The notes beneath the pieces are model-generated. The model was not told the origin of the DNA and searched no databases. It saw nothing but the letters and a program-made list of their open reading frames with translations. This document shows, piece by piece, positions 26,023 to 35,641 of a stretch of 64,000 nucleotides of DNA. Made by a program: the position numbers and the translations under genes. Positions within the stretch are counted from its first letter, which is position 1. Every line of letters starts with the position of its first letter. The DNA lies in the NCBI RefSeq assembly GCF_007474605.1, contig NZ_VHKL01000012.1, positions 1-64,000 on the forward strand, written 5' to 3'. Source of the stretch: Rhodoligotrophos appendicifer (GTDB lineage Bacteria > Pseudomonadota > Alphaproteobacteria > Rhizobiales > Im1).

Positions 26023-29000
26023 TCAGCTGCACCCGCTCGTGCTGCCGCAGGTGTCGCATTTGAGGCAGGTCCCGTTGCGCACCATGGTGAAATTGCCGCA
26101 TTCGCCGCAATTCTCCCCCTCATAGCCCTTCATCCGCGCCTCCGCCCGCAGCGAATAATCGTCCCGGATCGGTGCTGCGGCCTCTTCTGCAAAGCCGACT
26201 GTGAGCGTCGAGGTGACGGCCTCCGCGGCATAGGCACCGGCATAGGCATGCTCCAGCTGGTGCTGCAGCGCGGCCGCCGCCCCGCCCGACATCTTCGGCA
26301 TCACCACCACATTGCCCGACACTTTCTGCCGCACATAGCCGGTGGACAGATATTTTGCCGCCGGAATGGCGCCCGGATGGCTGTGGACATGGTCCTGTCC
26401 GCTGCCGGCGGGCGCCTTGCCCTCGTCCACGCCTCGGCCCATGGCATCGAAGCCGATATCCGTGGGGTCCACATGGGCGAGGTCGTTGCGCCCGAGATAG
26501 GAGACGGCGAGCTCGCGGAACACGTAATCCAGGATCGAGGTCGCGTTCTTGATCGCCTCGTTCCCCGAGACCAGGCCCGCCGGCTCGAAGCGCGTGAAGG
26601 TGAAGGCCTCCACATATTCCTCCAGCGGCACGCCATATTGCAGGCCCAGCGACACGGCGATGGCGAAATTGTTCATCATCGCCCGGAAGGCCGCCCCCTC
26701 CTTGTGCATGTCGATGAAGATCTCGCCCAGGTTTCCGTCTTCATATTCGCCGGTGCGCAGATAGACCTTGTGGCCGCCGACGATCGCCTTCTGGGTATAG
26801 CCCTTGCGCCGGTGCGGCAGCTTCGCCCGCCTCTGCACCTCGACGATGCGCTCGACGATCCGCTCCACCACCCGTTCGACCCGCTGCACCTGCGGCATCT
26901 CGAGGAACTCGTCGGCCTCCTCCTCGTCTTCCGCCACCAGCTGCGAGGACAAAGGCTGCGACAGCTTGGATCCGTCGCGATAGAGCGCATTCGCCTTCAG
27001 CGCCAGGCGCCAGGACAGGAAATAGGCCTCCTGTGCCTCTTGCACCGTGGCGTCGTTCGGCATGTTGATGGTCTTCGAGATCGCCCCCGAGATGAACGGC
27101 TGGGCGGCCGCCATCATCCGGATGTGGCTCTCCACCGACAGGCAGCGCTTGCCGATGCGGCCGCAAGGATTGGCGCAGTCGAAGACCGGCAGGTCATGCG
27201 CCTGGAGATGCGGCGCGCCTTCCAGCGTCATCGCTCCGCAGCAGAAGGTGTTTGCCGCCTCGACATCGGCGCGCGAGAAGCCGATGGCCGCCAGCAGGTC
27301 GAAATTCATGTCGTTCAGCTGCTCGTCCGAGAGCTTCAGCACCTGGCGGCAGAACTCTTCGCCCAGGCTCCATTTGTTGAAGGCGAATTTGATGTCGAAG
27401 GCCGTTCCCAGCCCCTGTTCGATCTTCTCCAGCGCGGCGTCGCTGAAGCCCTTCGCCTTCAGCGTGGGATGGTTGATCCCCGGCGCGCCCTTCAGCGTCC
27501 CGTGGCCGACGGCATAGTCGACCATGTCCTTGATCTGCTCCGCCGGATAGCCCAGCGCCCGCAGCGCCTCGGGCACCGCCTGGTTGATGATCTTGAAATA
27601 GCCCCCGCCGGCGAGCTTCTTGAACTTCACCATGGCGAAATCCGGCTCGATGCCCGTGGTATCGCAATCCATCACCAGGCCGATCGTGCCCGTGGGCGCG
27701 ATGACGGTCGCCTGCGCATTGCGGTAGCCGTGCCGTTCGCCCAGGCTGACGGCCTTGTCCCAGGCCGCTTTGGCATGCGCGATGAGCGCCGTGTCGCGGC
27801 AGGATTCCTGGTCCAGCGGCACCGGCGCGATGCTCAGCCCCTCATAGCCCGTGTCCCGTCCATAGGCGGCGTTGCGATGGTTGCGCATCACCTTCAGCAT
27901 GGAGTCCCGGTTCTTCGGGAAGCCTTTGAAGGCTCCGAGCTCGGCGGCCATCTCCGCCGAGGTCGCATACGAGATGCCGGTCATCAGCGCCGAGATCGCC
28001 CCGCAGATCGCCCGTGCCTCCTCCGAATCATAGGCGATGCCGGCCGTCATCAGCAATCCGCCGATATTGGCGAAGCCCAGGCCCAGGGTCCGGTATTCGT
28101 AGGACAGGAGCGCGATCTCCTTCGACGGGAACTGCGCCATCATCACCGAGATCTCGAGCACCAGCGTCCACAGCCGCGTGGCATGCTCGAACAGCTCGAC
28201 CTCGAACTGCCCCGTCTCCTTGTTGCGGAACTGCAGCAGGTTGAGGGAGGCCAGGTTGCAGGCGGTATCGTCCAGGAACATGTATTCCGAACACGGGTTC
28301 GATGCCCGGATCGGCCCGCTGGCCGGGCAGGTATGCCAATCATTGATGGTGGTGTGGAACTGGATGCCGGGATCGGCGCAGGCCCAGGCGGCATAGCCGA
28401 TCTTGTCCCACAGCTCGCGGGCCTTGACGACCTTGGCCGCCCCTTCCTTGTTGCGCCAGAACAGCGACCAGTCCCCGTCGGCAAGCACGGTCTCCAGGAA
28501 CGCATCCGTCACCCGCACCGAATTGTTCGAGTTCTGGCCCGACACCGTGCGGTAGGCCTCCGAATCCCAATCCGTGTCATAGACGTCGAAATCGACCTTC
28601 TCCTGGCCCTGGCGCGCGGTCTCGATGACGCGGCGCACATAGGCCTCCGGCACATGCGCCCGCCGCGCGGCCTTCACCGCCCGCTTCAGCGCCGGGTTCT
28701 TGGTCACGTCGAAGCAATCTTCGCCCGGTCCCTCGCAATTGATGCAGGCCTTCATCACCGTCGTAAGGTGCTGCTTGACGACCTTGGAGCCGGTGACGAG
28801 GGCTGCGACCTTCTGCTCTTCCTTCACCTTCCAGTCGACATAGGCCTCGATGTCGGGATGGTCGACATCGACCACCACCATCTTCGCGGCGCGCCGCGTG
28901 GTGCCGCCCGACTTGATGGCGCCCGCCGCCCGGTCGCCGATCTTGAGGAAGCTCATCAGTCCCGATGATTTGCCGCCGCCCGACAGGGGCTCGTTCTCGC

Positions 29001-29718
29001 CGCGGATGCGGGAGAAGTTCGAGCCCGTCCCCGAGCCGTATTTGAACAGCCGCGCCTCGCGGATCCACAGATCCATGATGCCGCCTTCATTCACCAGATC
29101 GTCGCCCACCGACTGGATGAAGCAGGCATGGGGCTGGGGATGCTCATAGGCCGATTTCGACTTGGTCAGCTTTCCCGTCGCCGGGTCCACGTAGAAATGG
29201 CCCTGGGACGGACCGTCGATGCCATAGGCCCAATGCAGGCCGGTATTGAACCATTGCGGGGAATTGGGGGCGCATTTCTGCGTCGCCAGCATGAAGCAGA
29301 GCTCGTCGTAAAAGGCGCGCGCATCCTCTTCCGAGCCGAAATAGCCGCCTTTCCAGCCCCAATAGGTCCAGGTTCCGGCGAGCCGGTGCGCCACTTGCTG
29401 AATGGAGGTCTCCGACACGAATCGCTCGGGCTTCGGCAGCCCCGCCAGGGCGGCCTCGTCGGGCACCGAGCGCCACAGCCAGGACGGCACGGTTTCTTCT
29501 TCGACGCGCTTCAGCCGCGCCGGCACGCCGGCCTTGCGGAAATATTTCTGCGCCAGGATGTCGGCGGCCACTTGGCTCCACGAGCTCGGGACCTCGATGT
29601 TTTCGAGCTTGAAGACGGTCGAGCCGTCGGGATTGCGGATCTCGCTGGTCGAGCGGCGGAACTCGATTCCGTCGAAAGGTGAATTTCCGGCGGAGGTGTA
29701 ACGGCGCTCGATGCGCAT
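26023..29718 (-). CDS. nrdJ: Adenosylcobalamin-dependent (class II) ribonucleoside reductase
   Basis: 1231 residues, the length typical of alphaproteobacterial NrdJ. It reduces ribonucleotides to deoxyribonucleotides using a B12-generated thiyl radical and works with or without oxygen. Signatures are [49 protein letters not shown] and [15 protein letters not shown]. The C-terminus is cysteine-rich ([15 protein letters not shown], then [10 protein letters not shown]), probably including the redox-relay cysteines. ATG 29718 is the only good start. The upstream region has a candidate pair of NrdR boxes, and I found no B12 riboswitch. Confidence 0.96.
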   Translation of the reverse strand: MRIERRYTSAGNSPFDGIEFRRSTSEIRNPDGSTVFKLENIEVPSSWSQVAADILAQKYFRKAGVPARLKRVEEETVPSWLWRSVPDEAALAGLPKPERFVSETSIQQVAHRLAGTWTYWGWKGGYFGSEEDARAFYDELCFMLATQKCAPNSPQWFNTGLHWAYGIDGPSQGHFYVDPATGKLTKSKSAYEHPQPHACFIQSVGDDLVNEGGIMDLWIREARLFKYGSGTGSNFSRIRGENEPLSGGGKSSGLMSFLKIGDRAAGAIKSGGTTRRAAKMVVVDVDHPDIEAYVDWKVKEEQKVAALVTGSKVVKQHLTTVMKACINCEGPGEDCFDVTKNPALKRAVKAARRAHVPEAYVRRVIETARQGQEKVDFDVYDTDWDSEAYRTVSGQNSNNSVRVTDAFLETVLADGDWSLFWRNKEGAAKVVKARELWDKIGYAAWACADPGIQFHTTINDWHTCPASGPIRASNPCSEYMFLDDTACNLASLNLLQFRNKETGQFEVELFEHATRLWTLVLEISVMMAQFPSKEIALLSYEYRTLGLGFANIGGLLMTAGIAYDSEEARAICGAISALMTGISYATSAEMAAELGAFKGFPKNRDSMLKVMRNHRNAAYGRDTGYEGLSIAPVPLDQESCRDTALIAHAKAAWDKAVSLGERHGYRNAQATVIAPTGTIGLVMDCDTTGIEPDFAMVKFKKLAGGGYFKIINQAVPEALRALGYPAEQIKDMVDYAVGHGTLKGAPGINHPTLKAKGFSDAALEKIEQGLGTAFDIKFAFNKWSLGEEFCRQVLKLSDEQLNDMNFDLLAAIGFSRADVEAANTFCCGAMTLEGAPHLQAHDLPVFDCANPCGRIGKRCLSVESHIRMMAAAQPFISGAISKTINMPNDATVQEAQEAYFLSWRLALKANALYRDGSKLSQPLSSQLVAEDEEEADEFLEMPQVQRVERVVERIVERIVEVQRRAKLPHRRKGYTQKAIVGGHKVYLRTGEYEDGNLGEIFIDMHKEGAAFRAMMNNFAIAVSLGLQYGVPLEEYVEAFTFTRFEPAGLVSGNEAIKNATSILDYVFRELAVSYLGRNDLAHVDPTDIGFDAMGRGVDEGKAPAGSGQDHVHSHPGAIPAAKYLSTGYVRQKVSGNVVVMPKMSGGAAAALQHQLEHAYAGAYAAEAVTSTLTVGFAEEAAAPIRDDYSLRAEARMKGYEGENCGECGNFTMVRNGTCLKCDTCGSTSGCS

Positions 29719-29960
29719 AGGCGATCTCCCAAACTAAGGTCCAAATTCAAGTGAGCGACGGCCGGGCTACACGTTCGTACAGCACCGAATCTGCAACCGA
29801 CGCTCCAGACACGACAAGCCCGCCACAGCCCCGCGATGCGGCCGCGTCGGTCCCCTATACAGTCTGGATACGGTAGTTTCCCCGCTCCGCTGGGCGTTGC
29901 CCCGTTCATCCCCGAGGACGACTCCCAACGTGTCCTGATCATGCTACTCCGCCGCCGAAA

Positions 29961-30007
29961 CGTCAACAGCTTGTGGCCATGGCGGGGCGGAAAACAATAT
30001 CTAGCGA
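29961..30007 (-). promoter_or_regulatory. Candidate NrdR box pair upstream of nrdJ
   Basis: The stretch at 29992-30007 reads AAACAATATCTAGCGA and matches the known NrdR consensus (ACACWATATMTWGTGT-like) at about 13 of 16 positions. A weaker site (CAACAGCTTGTG core) lies at 29961-29976. They are 15 bases apart, the usual NrdR spacing. NrdR represses ribonucleotide reductase genes when dATP is high. The sites lie 240-290 bases from nrdJ, implying a long leader, and about 190 bases from the divergent NDUFA12 gene. Confidence 0.45.
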
Positions 30008-30195
30008 TGCTAACGGTTTATTAACAGTTTACCCACAATCTCCGCATGCCATGATTCCCTTGTGAACTCGACCTTTAATGACGCTTGGTGAAGTTGCGAA
30101 CAGCCGCCAGGGTGGACGCGCCGCAGCCGTTGCGGCATAAGTCGGCCTATGATTTATCAGCAACAGGTCCGCCTGAGCTTGATCGGTACGCGCCC

Positions 30196-30582
30196 ATGAG
30201 CCTCAAGACGTTTTTTCTTCAGTTCTTCACCTGGTGGAACGGCCAGACGCTGGGCACGCGCCTCTTGATTTCGCGCCAGGGCGAATTCGTCGGCGAGGAT
30301 CTTTTCGGCAACAAATATTATCGCCAGCGCAACGGCGACCGCCGTTGGGTGGTCTATAATGGCGTTGCTGAGGCCTCCAGCATTCCGCCCGGCTGGCATG
30401 GCTGGCTGGCGCATCGCGACGACACCGCCCCTTCCGAGGAGAATTACCAGCCGCGGGAGTGGGAAAAGCCGCATCTGCCGAATATGACCGGCGTCGCCCC
30501 GGCCTATCTTCCGCCCGGAACCTTGGCGGCGAGAACCCCGGTGACCCCGGAGCCCGATTACGAGCCCTGGACGCCAAAGTGA
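30196..30582 (+). CDS. NADH:ubiquinone oxidoreductase accessory subunit, NDUFA12 family
   Basis: 128 residues with the NDUFA12/B17.2 signature: TLGTRLLISRQGEFVGEDLF, then NKYYRQRNGDRRWVVYNG, then IPPGWHGWLAHRDD, with a C-terminal PxYxPWTPK. This is one of the accessory complex I proteins shared by alphaproteobacteria and mitochondria. ATG 30196 is chosen because conserved sequence starts there. It is the first gene of a plus-strand run that continues with mlaD. Confidence 0.93.
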   Translation: MSLKTFFLQFFTWWNGQTLGTRLLISRQGEFVGEDLFGNKYYRQRNGDRRWVVYNGVAEASSIPPGWHGWLAHRDDTAPSEENYQPREWEKPHLPNMTGVAPAYLPPGTLAARTPVTPEPDYEPWTPK

Positions 30583-30730
30583 TGAAGCATGCTAAACTGG
30601 CGCTCGGCATCCTGCCCTCCTTTGGACCGGGATGTCTGAGTCGCTGGCGCGTTCCCCTTTTTCAGCTTGCGGCCGCCAGGCGGGCCCCCGCCCGTCTGCG
30701 CCGGCTCCCGAACCGAGGCTTGTCTCCCGC

Positions 30731-31273
30731 ATGAAGCAGAATGCCGTCGAAACCCTGACCGGCGCCATCGTCATCGTCATCGCCGGTGCCTTTCTCTTCT
30801 TCCTCTACACCACCACTGGGTTCGGCGGAGCCGGGGGCGGCTACACCGTGACGGCGGCCTTCAACAATCTCGGCGGTGTCAACACCGGCTCCGACGTGCG
30901 CATTTCCGGCCTCAAGGTCGGCAGCGTCACGGGCCACAACCTCGACGAGACCTATGAGGCCGTTCTGGCCCTCACCATCGACAGCGACGTGAAGCTGCCG
31001 GATGATTCGACTGCCAAGATCACCTCCGAAGGCCTTCTCGGCTCCAGCTTCGTGGCCATCGAGCCGGGCGGATCGGAGACGCTGCTGAAGAATGGCGACC
31101 AGTTCCAATACACCCAGCCTGCCCTCGATCTCTGGAGCATCATCGGCTCCTTCGTGAAGCCCAGCGGCGGCAGCTCGACGCCGGCGACGCCCGCCCCGGC
31201 AGCACCGGAGGCGACCCCGCAGGCGGAACCGGCCGTCCCCGAGGGTGGAGAGCCGCCCGCCCAGCAGCAATGA
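30731..31273 (+). CDS. mlaD: MlaD-like MCE-domain lipid transport protein
   Basis: 180 residues. An N-terminal membrane helix (GAIVIVIAGAFLFFLY) is followed by one MCE domain (YTVTAAFNNLGGVNTGSDVR, then ISGLKVGSV, EGLLGSSFVAIEPGG) and a Pro/Ala-rich tail. MlaD forms the periplasmic hexamer of the Mla phospholipid transporter between inner and outer membranes. The ATPase (mlaF) and permease (mlaE) genes are not adjacent, so its partners must be encoded elsewhere. The stop overlaps the next start by four bases (ATGA). Confidence 0.9.
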   Translation: MKQNAVETLTGAIVIVIAGAFLFFLYTTTGFGGAGGGYTVTAAFNNLGGVNTGSDVRISGLKVGSVTGHNLDETYEAVLALTIDSDVKLPDDSTAKITSEGLLGSSFVAIEPGGSETLLKNGDQFQYTQPALDLWSIIGSFVKPSGGSSTPATPAPAAPEATPQAEPAVPEGGEPPAQQQ

Positions 31274-32028
31274 CGGATCAGGCCCGCGAACAGACCTGGA
31301 GCGCCGAGACCTACGGCGCTCATGCGCGCTTCGTCTCCGATCTGGCCGGGCCGGTGCTGGAATGGCTGGCGCCTCGGCCCGGCGAGCGCATTCTCGATCT
31401 CGGCTGCGGCGATGGCGTCCTCACCCAGGCCCTCGGCGCCATGGGCGTCGACATGGTCGGCGTCGATGCCTCCGAGGATTTCATCCGCGCCGCCCGCGCC
31501 CGCGGCGTCGATGCCCGCCTCATGGATGGCGAGAAGCTCGATTTTCGCGACGAGTTCGATGCCGTCTTCTCCAATGCCGCCCTGCACTGGATGACGCGTC
31601 CTGCGGAAGTCCTGCGCGGCGTCGCCGGCGCCTTGAAGCCCGGCGGTCGTTTTGTCGCCGAATTCGGGGGCCATACCAATGTCGCGGCGATCATCACGGC
31701 CATGCGCGCCGTGGCCGCGCGCCGTAGCGGTGATCCCGATCTCGCCGGCCCGTGGTTCTTTCCGACCCCTGAGGAATATTCTGCTTTGCTCGTGACCCAT
31801 GGCTTTGGCGTGAAGCGCATCGGCCTTTTCGGCCGCCCCACCCCGTTGAAGAGCGGGATGGCCGCGTGGCTGCAGGTCTTCCGCAAGCCCTTCTTCCAGC
31901 AATTCGGGGCCGAGTCCGACGCCGTTCTCGCCGAGGTGGTGGACCTGCTCGCCCCCACATTGCGCGATGGAGCCGGCAACTGGACGGCCGACTACATGCG
32001 GATAAGGGTCGAGGCGGCCCTGAAATGA
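31270..32028 (+). CDS. Class I SAM-dependent methyltransferase (trans-aconitate methyltransferase-like)
   Basis: 252 residues. The Rossmann-type SAM site is clear: motif I ILDLGCGDGVLTQALG, an acidic residue after strand 2 (MVGVDASEDFI), and the FDAVFSNAALHWM segment shared with the Tam/UbiE-like group. The substrate is unknown. It overlaps mlaD and DUF2155 by four bases on each side, so the three are co-translated. Confidence 0.85.
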   Translation: MTDQAREQTWSAETYGAHARFVSDLAGPVLEWLAPRPGERILDLGCGDGVLTQALGAMGVDMVGVDASEDFIRAARARGVDARLMDGEKLDFRDEFDAVFSNAALHWMTRPAEVLRGVAGALKPGGRFVAEFGGHTNVAAIITAMRAVAARRSGDPDLAGPWFFPTPEEYSALLVTHGFGVKRIGLFGRPTPLKSGMAAWLQVFRKPFFQQFGAESDAVLAEVVDLLAPTLRDGAGNWTADYMRIRVEAALK

Positions 32029-32480
32029 GTGTCTCCCGCGTTGCTGTTGCCGCAGCCCTGGGATGGGCGGCGATTCTGCCTCAGGCCGCGCGCGCCGAGC
32101 AGATTGAAAATCCCGTCGCGGTTTTTTCCGGCCTCGACAAGATCACGGCCGTCATCACGTCTTTTCAGGTGCCCCTGAACGAGGCCCACCGCTTCGGCCA
32201 GCTCGAAGTCACCCCGCGCGTCTGCTATTCGCGGCCTCCCACGGAAGAGCCGAAGACCTCGACCTTCGTCGAGGTGGACGAGATCGAGGAGGACAACTCC
32301 CGCAAGCGGATCTTCACCGGCTGGATGTTCGCCGAAAGCCCGGGCCTGCACGCCGTGGAGCATCCGGTCTTCGACGTCTGGCTCACCGGCTGCATCGATC
32401 CCAGCCGCCCGCCCGAGGTGACGAGCGAGGACGGCAGCGGCGAGGCCGCGCCTGCGGAAATCCCCAAGGACAATGATTGA
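32025..32480 (+). CDS. DUF2155 domain exported protein
   Basis: 151 residues. A signal peptide (to about ARA at residue 23) precedes the DUF2155 core: VFSGLDKITAVITSFQVPLN, FGQLEVTPRVCYSRPPTE, RIFTGWMFAESPGLHAVEHP and DVWLTGC. Two cysteines (in RVCYSRP and LTGCID) are conserved in the family and could form a disulfide. Function unknown; the family is widespread in alphaproteobacteria, commonly near aat and NDUFA12 genes, as here. Confidence 0.9.
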   Translation: MSVSRVAVAAALGWAAILPQAARAEQIENPVAVFSGLDKITAVITSFQVPLNEAHRFGQLEVTPRVCYSRPPTEEPKTSTFVEVDEIEEDNSRKRIFTGWMFAESPGLHAVEHPVFDVWLTGCIDPSRPPEVTSEDGSGEAAPAEIPKDND

Positions 32481-32607
32481 CCCCTTATCGGCCGGGCGTC
32501 CGCCTGCACTTATCCCCAGCCGAACCCGGCCGCCGGCATGAAGCCGCACCGGTTGTTTGCCACCCGAGAGTATACTATCAGCGAATCATGCCAGACCGGT
32601 CCTGACC

Positions 32608-34761
32608 ATGTCGAATGCCGATGATCTCTTCGGGCCTCTCGATGCCCATATCCAGCAGAACCGCACCAAGGCCAAACCGCCGGTGCCGGCGGCAAAACCT
32701 GGACAACCGCCGGTGCCGGCGGCAAAACCTGGACAACCGCCGGTGCCGGCGGCAAAACCTGGACTCACGTCAGCGGCAAAGCCTGGACTCACGCCGGCCG
32801 CACCCGTCACGCGGGCACCCGCCGAGAGCCAGTACACCGCTGCCGACATCGAGGTCCTCGAGGGTTTGGAGCCGGTGCGCCGCCGCCCCGGCATGTATAT
32901 CGGCGGCACCGACGAGAAGGCCCTCCATCACCTCTTCGCCGAGGTCATCGACAATTCCATGGATGAGGCGATCGCCGGCCATGCGAGCTTCATCGAGGTG
33001 GAATACGGCGCCGATGGCTTCCTGACGGTCACCGACAACGGCCGCGGCATTCCCATCGATCCGCATCCGAAATTCCCCGGCAAGTCCGCCCTCGAGGTGA
33101 TCCTCACCACGCTTCACTCCGGCGGCAAGTTCGATTCCAAGGTCTATGCGACCTCCGGCGGCCTCCACGGCGTCGGCGTCTCCGTCGTCAACGCCCTGTC
33201 CGACCATTTCGAGGTCGAGGTCGCCCGCGGCCAGGAGCTTTACCGCCAGGCCTATAGCCGCGGCCACCCCTTGGGCCCCATCGAGCGTCTCGGCCGCGTC
33301 TCCAACCGCCGCGGCACGAAGATCCGCTTCCATCCCGATCCGCAGATCTTCGGCGACAGCCCGAAATTCAAGCCGGCCCGCCTCTTCCGCATGGCCCGCG
33401 CCAAGGCCTATCTCTTCGGCGGCGTCGAGATCCGCTGGTCCTGCGCCTCGGAAAACTTAGGCACCGCCTCCGACATCCCCCAGAAGGCGACCTTGCGGTT
33501 CCCCGGCGGCCTGAAGGATTTCCTCGAGGCTCAGCTGGAAGGCCAGGAGCGGGTCGCCGACGAGATCTTCTCCGGCAAGGTGACGAAGGCGGAGGGTCAC
33601 GGCTCCGTCGAATGGGCCATCGGCTGGTTTGCCGGCGAGGGCTTCGTCTCCTCCTATTGCAACACGGTCCCCACCGTCGAGGGCGGGACCCACGAAAACG
33701 GCATGAAGTCGGCCCTCACCCGTTCACTCAAGGCCTATGCCGAGCTCACCAACAACAAGCGCGCCAAGGACATGATCGCCGACGACGTCATGGTCTCGGC
33801 CGGCGTCCTCCTCTCCGTCTTCATCCGCGAACCGGAATTCCAGGGCCAGACCAAGGAGAAGCTGGCGAGCCCCGAGGCGGGACGCATTGTCGATGCCACC
33901 CTGAAGGATCATTTCGACCATTGGCTCACCGGCCATCCCGCCCAGGCCAACCGCCTCCTCGACTGGGTCATCGACCGCGCCGAGGAGCGCCTGCGCCGCC
34001 GCCAGGACCGCGAGGTGCAGCGCAAGTCGGCCGTGCGCAAGCTCCGGCTGCCCGGCAAGCTCGCCGACTGCCAGCAGAATGCGGCCCAGGGGGCCGAAAT
34101 CTTCATCGTCGAGGGCGATTCGGCCGGCGGCTCCGCCAAGCAGGCCCGCGACCGCAAGAATCAGGCGGTGCTGCCGTTGCGCGGCAAGATCCTCAATGTC
34201 GCCTCGGCGACCCGCGACAAGCTCGCCCAGAACCAGCAACTCGCCGATCTGGCCCAGGCGCTTGGCTGCGGGACCGGCGCCCGCTTCCGCGCCGATGACC
34301 TGCGCTACGACAAGGTCATCATCATGACCGACGCCGATGTGGACGGCGCCCACATCGCCTCGCTCCTGATCACCTTCTTCTTCCGCGAGATGCGCGGCCT
34401 GGTCGAGAGCGGCCATCTCTATCTCGCCGTCCCCCCGCTCTACCGCATCGCCCAGGGCGCAAAGACCATCTATGCCCGCGACGACGCCCACAAGGACGCC
34501 CTCATCGCCAAGGAGTTCAAGGGCCGCGGCAAGGTCGAGGTCTCCCGCTTCAAGGGCCTGGGCGAAATGATGCCGGCCCAGCTCAAGGAGACCACCATGA
34601 GCCCGAAATCCCGCATGCTCCTGCAGGTGGAGCTCGTCGAGGACGAGGACCGCAGCACCGGCCGCAGCGTCGAGCAGCTCATGGGCAACAAGCCCGAAGA
34701 ACGGTTCCGCTTCATCACCGACCGCGCCCAATTCGTCGACACCGCCGAACTCGACGTCTGA
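32608..34761 (+). CDS. parE: DNA topoisomerase IV subunit B
   Basis: 717 residues. The GHKL ATPase domain begins at YTAADIEVLEGLEPVRRRPG with MYIGGTD, the NSMDEA metal/ATP motif and SGGLHGVGVSVVNAL. The TOPRIM domain has EGDSAGGSAKQARDRKNQAV starting at residue 502 and later DADVDGAHI. Topo IV decatenates daughter chromosomes. The N-terminal 75 residues are an unusual low-complexity lead with a perfect repeat of PPVPAAKPGQ. ATG 32608 is chosen; an ATG at 32557 would add 17 residues. A family A repeat begins about 5 bases after the stop. Confidence 0.96.
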   Translation: MSNADDLFGPLDAHIQQNRTKAKPPVPAAKPGQPPVPAAKPGQPPVPAAKPGLTSAAKPGLTPAAPVTRAPAESQYTAADIEVLEGLEPVRRRPGMYIGGTDEKALHHLFAEVIDNSMDEAIAGHASFIEVEYGADGFLTVTDNGRGIPIDPHPKFPGKSALEVILTTLHSGGKFDSKVYATSGGLHGVGVSVVNALSDHFEVEVARGQELYRQAYSRGHPLGPIERLGRVSNRRGTKIRFHPDPQIFGDSPKFKPARLFRMARAKAYLFGGVEIRWSCASENLGTASDIPQKATLRFPGGLKDFLEAQLEGQERVADEIFSGKVTKAEGHGSVEWAIGWFAGEGFVSSYCNTVPTVEGGTHENGMKSALTRSLKAYAELTNNKRAKDMIADDVMVSAGVLLSVFIREPEFQGQTKEKLASPEAGRIVDATLKDHFDHWLTGHPAQANRLLDWVIDRAEERLRRRQDREVQRKSAVRKLRLPGKLADCQQNAAQGAEIFIVEGDSAGGSAKQARDRKNQAVLPLRGKILNVASATRDKLAQNQQLADLAQALGCGTGARFRADDLRYDKVIIMTDADVDGAHIASLLITFFFREMRGLVESGHLYLAVPPLYRIAQGAKTIYARDDAHKDALIAKEFKGRGKVEVSRFKGLGEMMPAQLKETTMSPKSRMLLQVELVEDEDRSTGRSVEQLMGNKPEERFRFITDRAQFVDTAELDV
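32677..32766 (+). repeat. In-frame 30-bp tandem repeat in parE (about 3 copies)
   Basis: Three back-to-back copies of a 30-base unit (CCGCCGGTGCCGGCGGCAAA ...) at 32677, 32707 and 32737 are essentially identical; the last diverges only in its final bases. A shortened derivative (AAKPGLT) follows twice. The unit encodes PPVPAAKPGQ. Nucleotide identity between copies shows recent expansion by slippage. Confidence 0.95.
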
Positions 34762-34765
34762 CCAC

Positions 34766-34949
34766 CATCCCGGACGAAGCGCAGCGCAGATCCGGGACCG
34801 TCAGAGCCTACCCACCCGCGTCATCCCGGACGAAGCGCAGCGCAGATCCGGGACCCCAGGCGGCTCGGGATCCCGGGTCAAGCCCGGGATGACAGCCAGA
34901 CAAAGAAAATCCTCATCCTGAGGAGGCCCGCAGGGCCGTCTCGAAGGAC
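34766..34949. repeat. Family A (partial, full) and family B repeats between convergent parE and ceramidase-like gene
   Basis: A left-half family A unit lies at about 34766-34800, a full unit at 34820-34893, and a family B unit at 34911-34949. The next bases (CCCCTCATCC) start another family B-like unit, in which the ceramidase stop codon lies. Confidence 0.9.
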
Positions 34950-34954
34950 CCCCC

Positions 34955-35623
34955 TCATCCTGGCCGCCGCCCCGGCTCCCAGGACCCGTACCGCGCCCCC
35001 GCCTCCAGCAGCATCCACAGCACCACGCCATTGAGGACATGCCACAGATAATGCACGCCCCAGGGAAACAGCGGGCACACCGCCTGGTCGATGCTGCGGA
35101 ACATCAATGACACGAGGAACACCGCCCCCGCGGCCCCCAGCCAGGCCCCGGCCGGGTGCCGGCGCCCCATCAGCAGGAGCCCCACACCGCTCATGGCGAG
35201 GAAGGCCGGCAGATAGCCCACCGAGCCGTTCATCACATGCCGGGGCACCAGCACCGTGAAGAACGAGCCCACCAGGAAGGCGAGCGTCGTCAGGCTCGCC
35301 CATGCCCATCCCAGCCCGGCGAAGCGGCGCATGGCGAACAGGAAGAACGCATAGGTGAACAGGGTGATCGGCAGCACATCCGCCGCCATGGCCCATCTCT
35401 GCGCCACGATATGGAAGGCCGTCGAGCCGGCCCCGATCGCCGCCACCAGGGCGATCAGCAGCCAGAGGAGCCCGTCCCGCCGCGCCGGCGAGTGCCAGGC
35501 GTGCCAGCCGGCCACCAGCGCCGCCACGAAGAAGGCGGCGTTGGAGAGCGCATTGAGGGGCTCGGCCCAGAGGCCGGGGCCGATGCGCTCACAATAGAGG
35601 TCGATGCTGGCGAACCAGTCCAC
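34955..35623 (-). CDS. Ceramidase-like (alkaline ceramidase/CREST superfamily) membrane protein
   Basis: 222 residues with about seven hydrophobic helices. Conserved polar positions fit the alkaline ceramidase pattern: CERIGPGLWAEPLNALSN near the N-terminus, GAGSTAFHIVAQRWAM after helix 2, and GVHYLWHVLNGVVLW near the C-terminus. The Asp/Ser/His set in eukaryotic members binds zinc and cleaves the ceramide amide bond. The bacterial substrate is unproven. Start is GTG 35623 with a weak ribosome-binding site. The C-terminal tail ends inside a repeat. Confidence 0.82.
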   Translation of the reverse strand: MDWFASIDLYCERIGPGLWAEPLNALSNAAFFVAALVAGWHAWHSPARRDGLLWLLIALVAAIGAGSTAFHIVAQRWAMAADVLPITLFTYAFFLFAMRRFAGLGWAWASLTTLAFLVGSFFTVLVPRHVMNGSVGYLPAFLAMSGVGLLLMGRRHPAGAWLGAAGAVFLVSLMFRSIDQAVCPLFPWGVHYLWHVLNGVVLWMLLEAGARYGSWEPGRRPG

Positions 35624-35641
35624 CCGGTTCAGCCATGTCCC

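Noticed and set aside
25933-28968. Plus-strand open frame of about 1000 codons antisense to nrdJ
   Set aside because: Composition is Arg/His-rich with no recognisable fold, it begins in repeats, and nrdJ on the other strand is certain.
29719-29940. Cobalamin riboswitch before nrdJ
   Set aside because: I looked for the B12 box and conserved core on the minus strand and did not find them.
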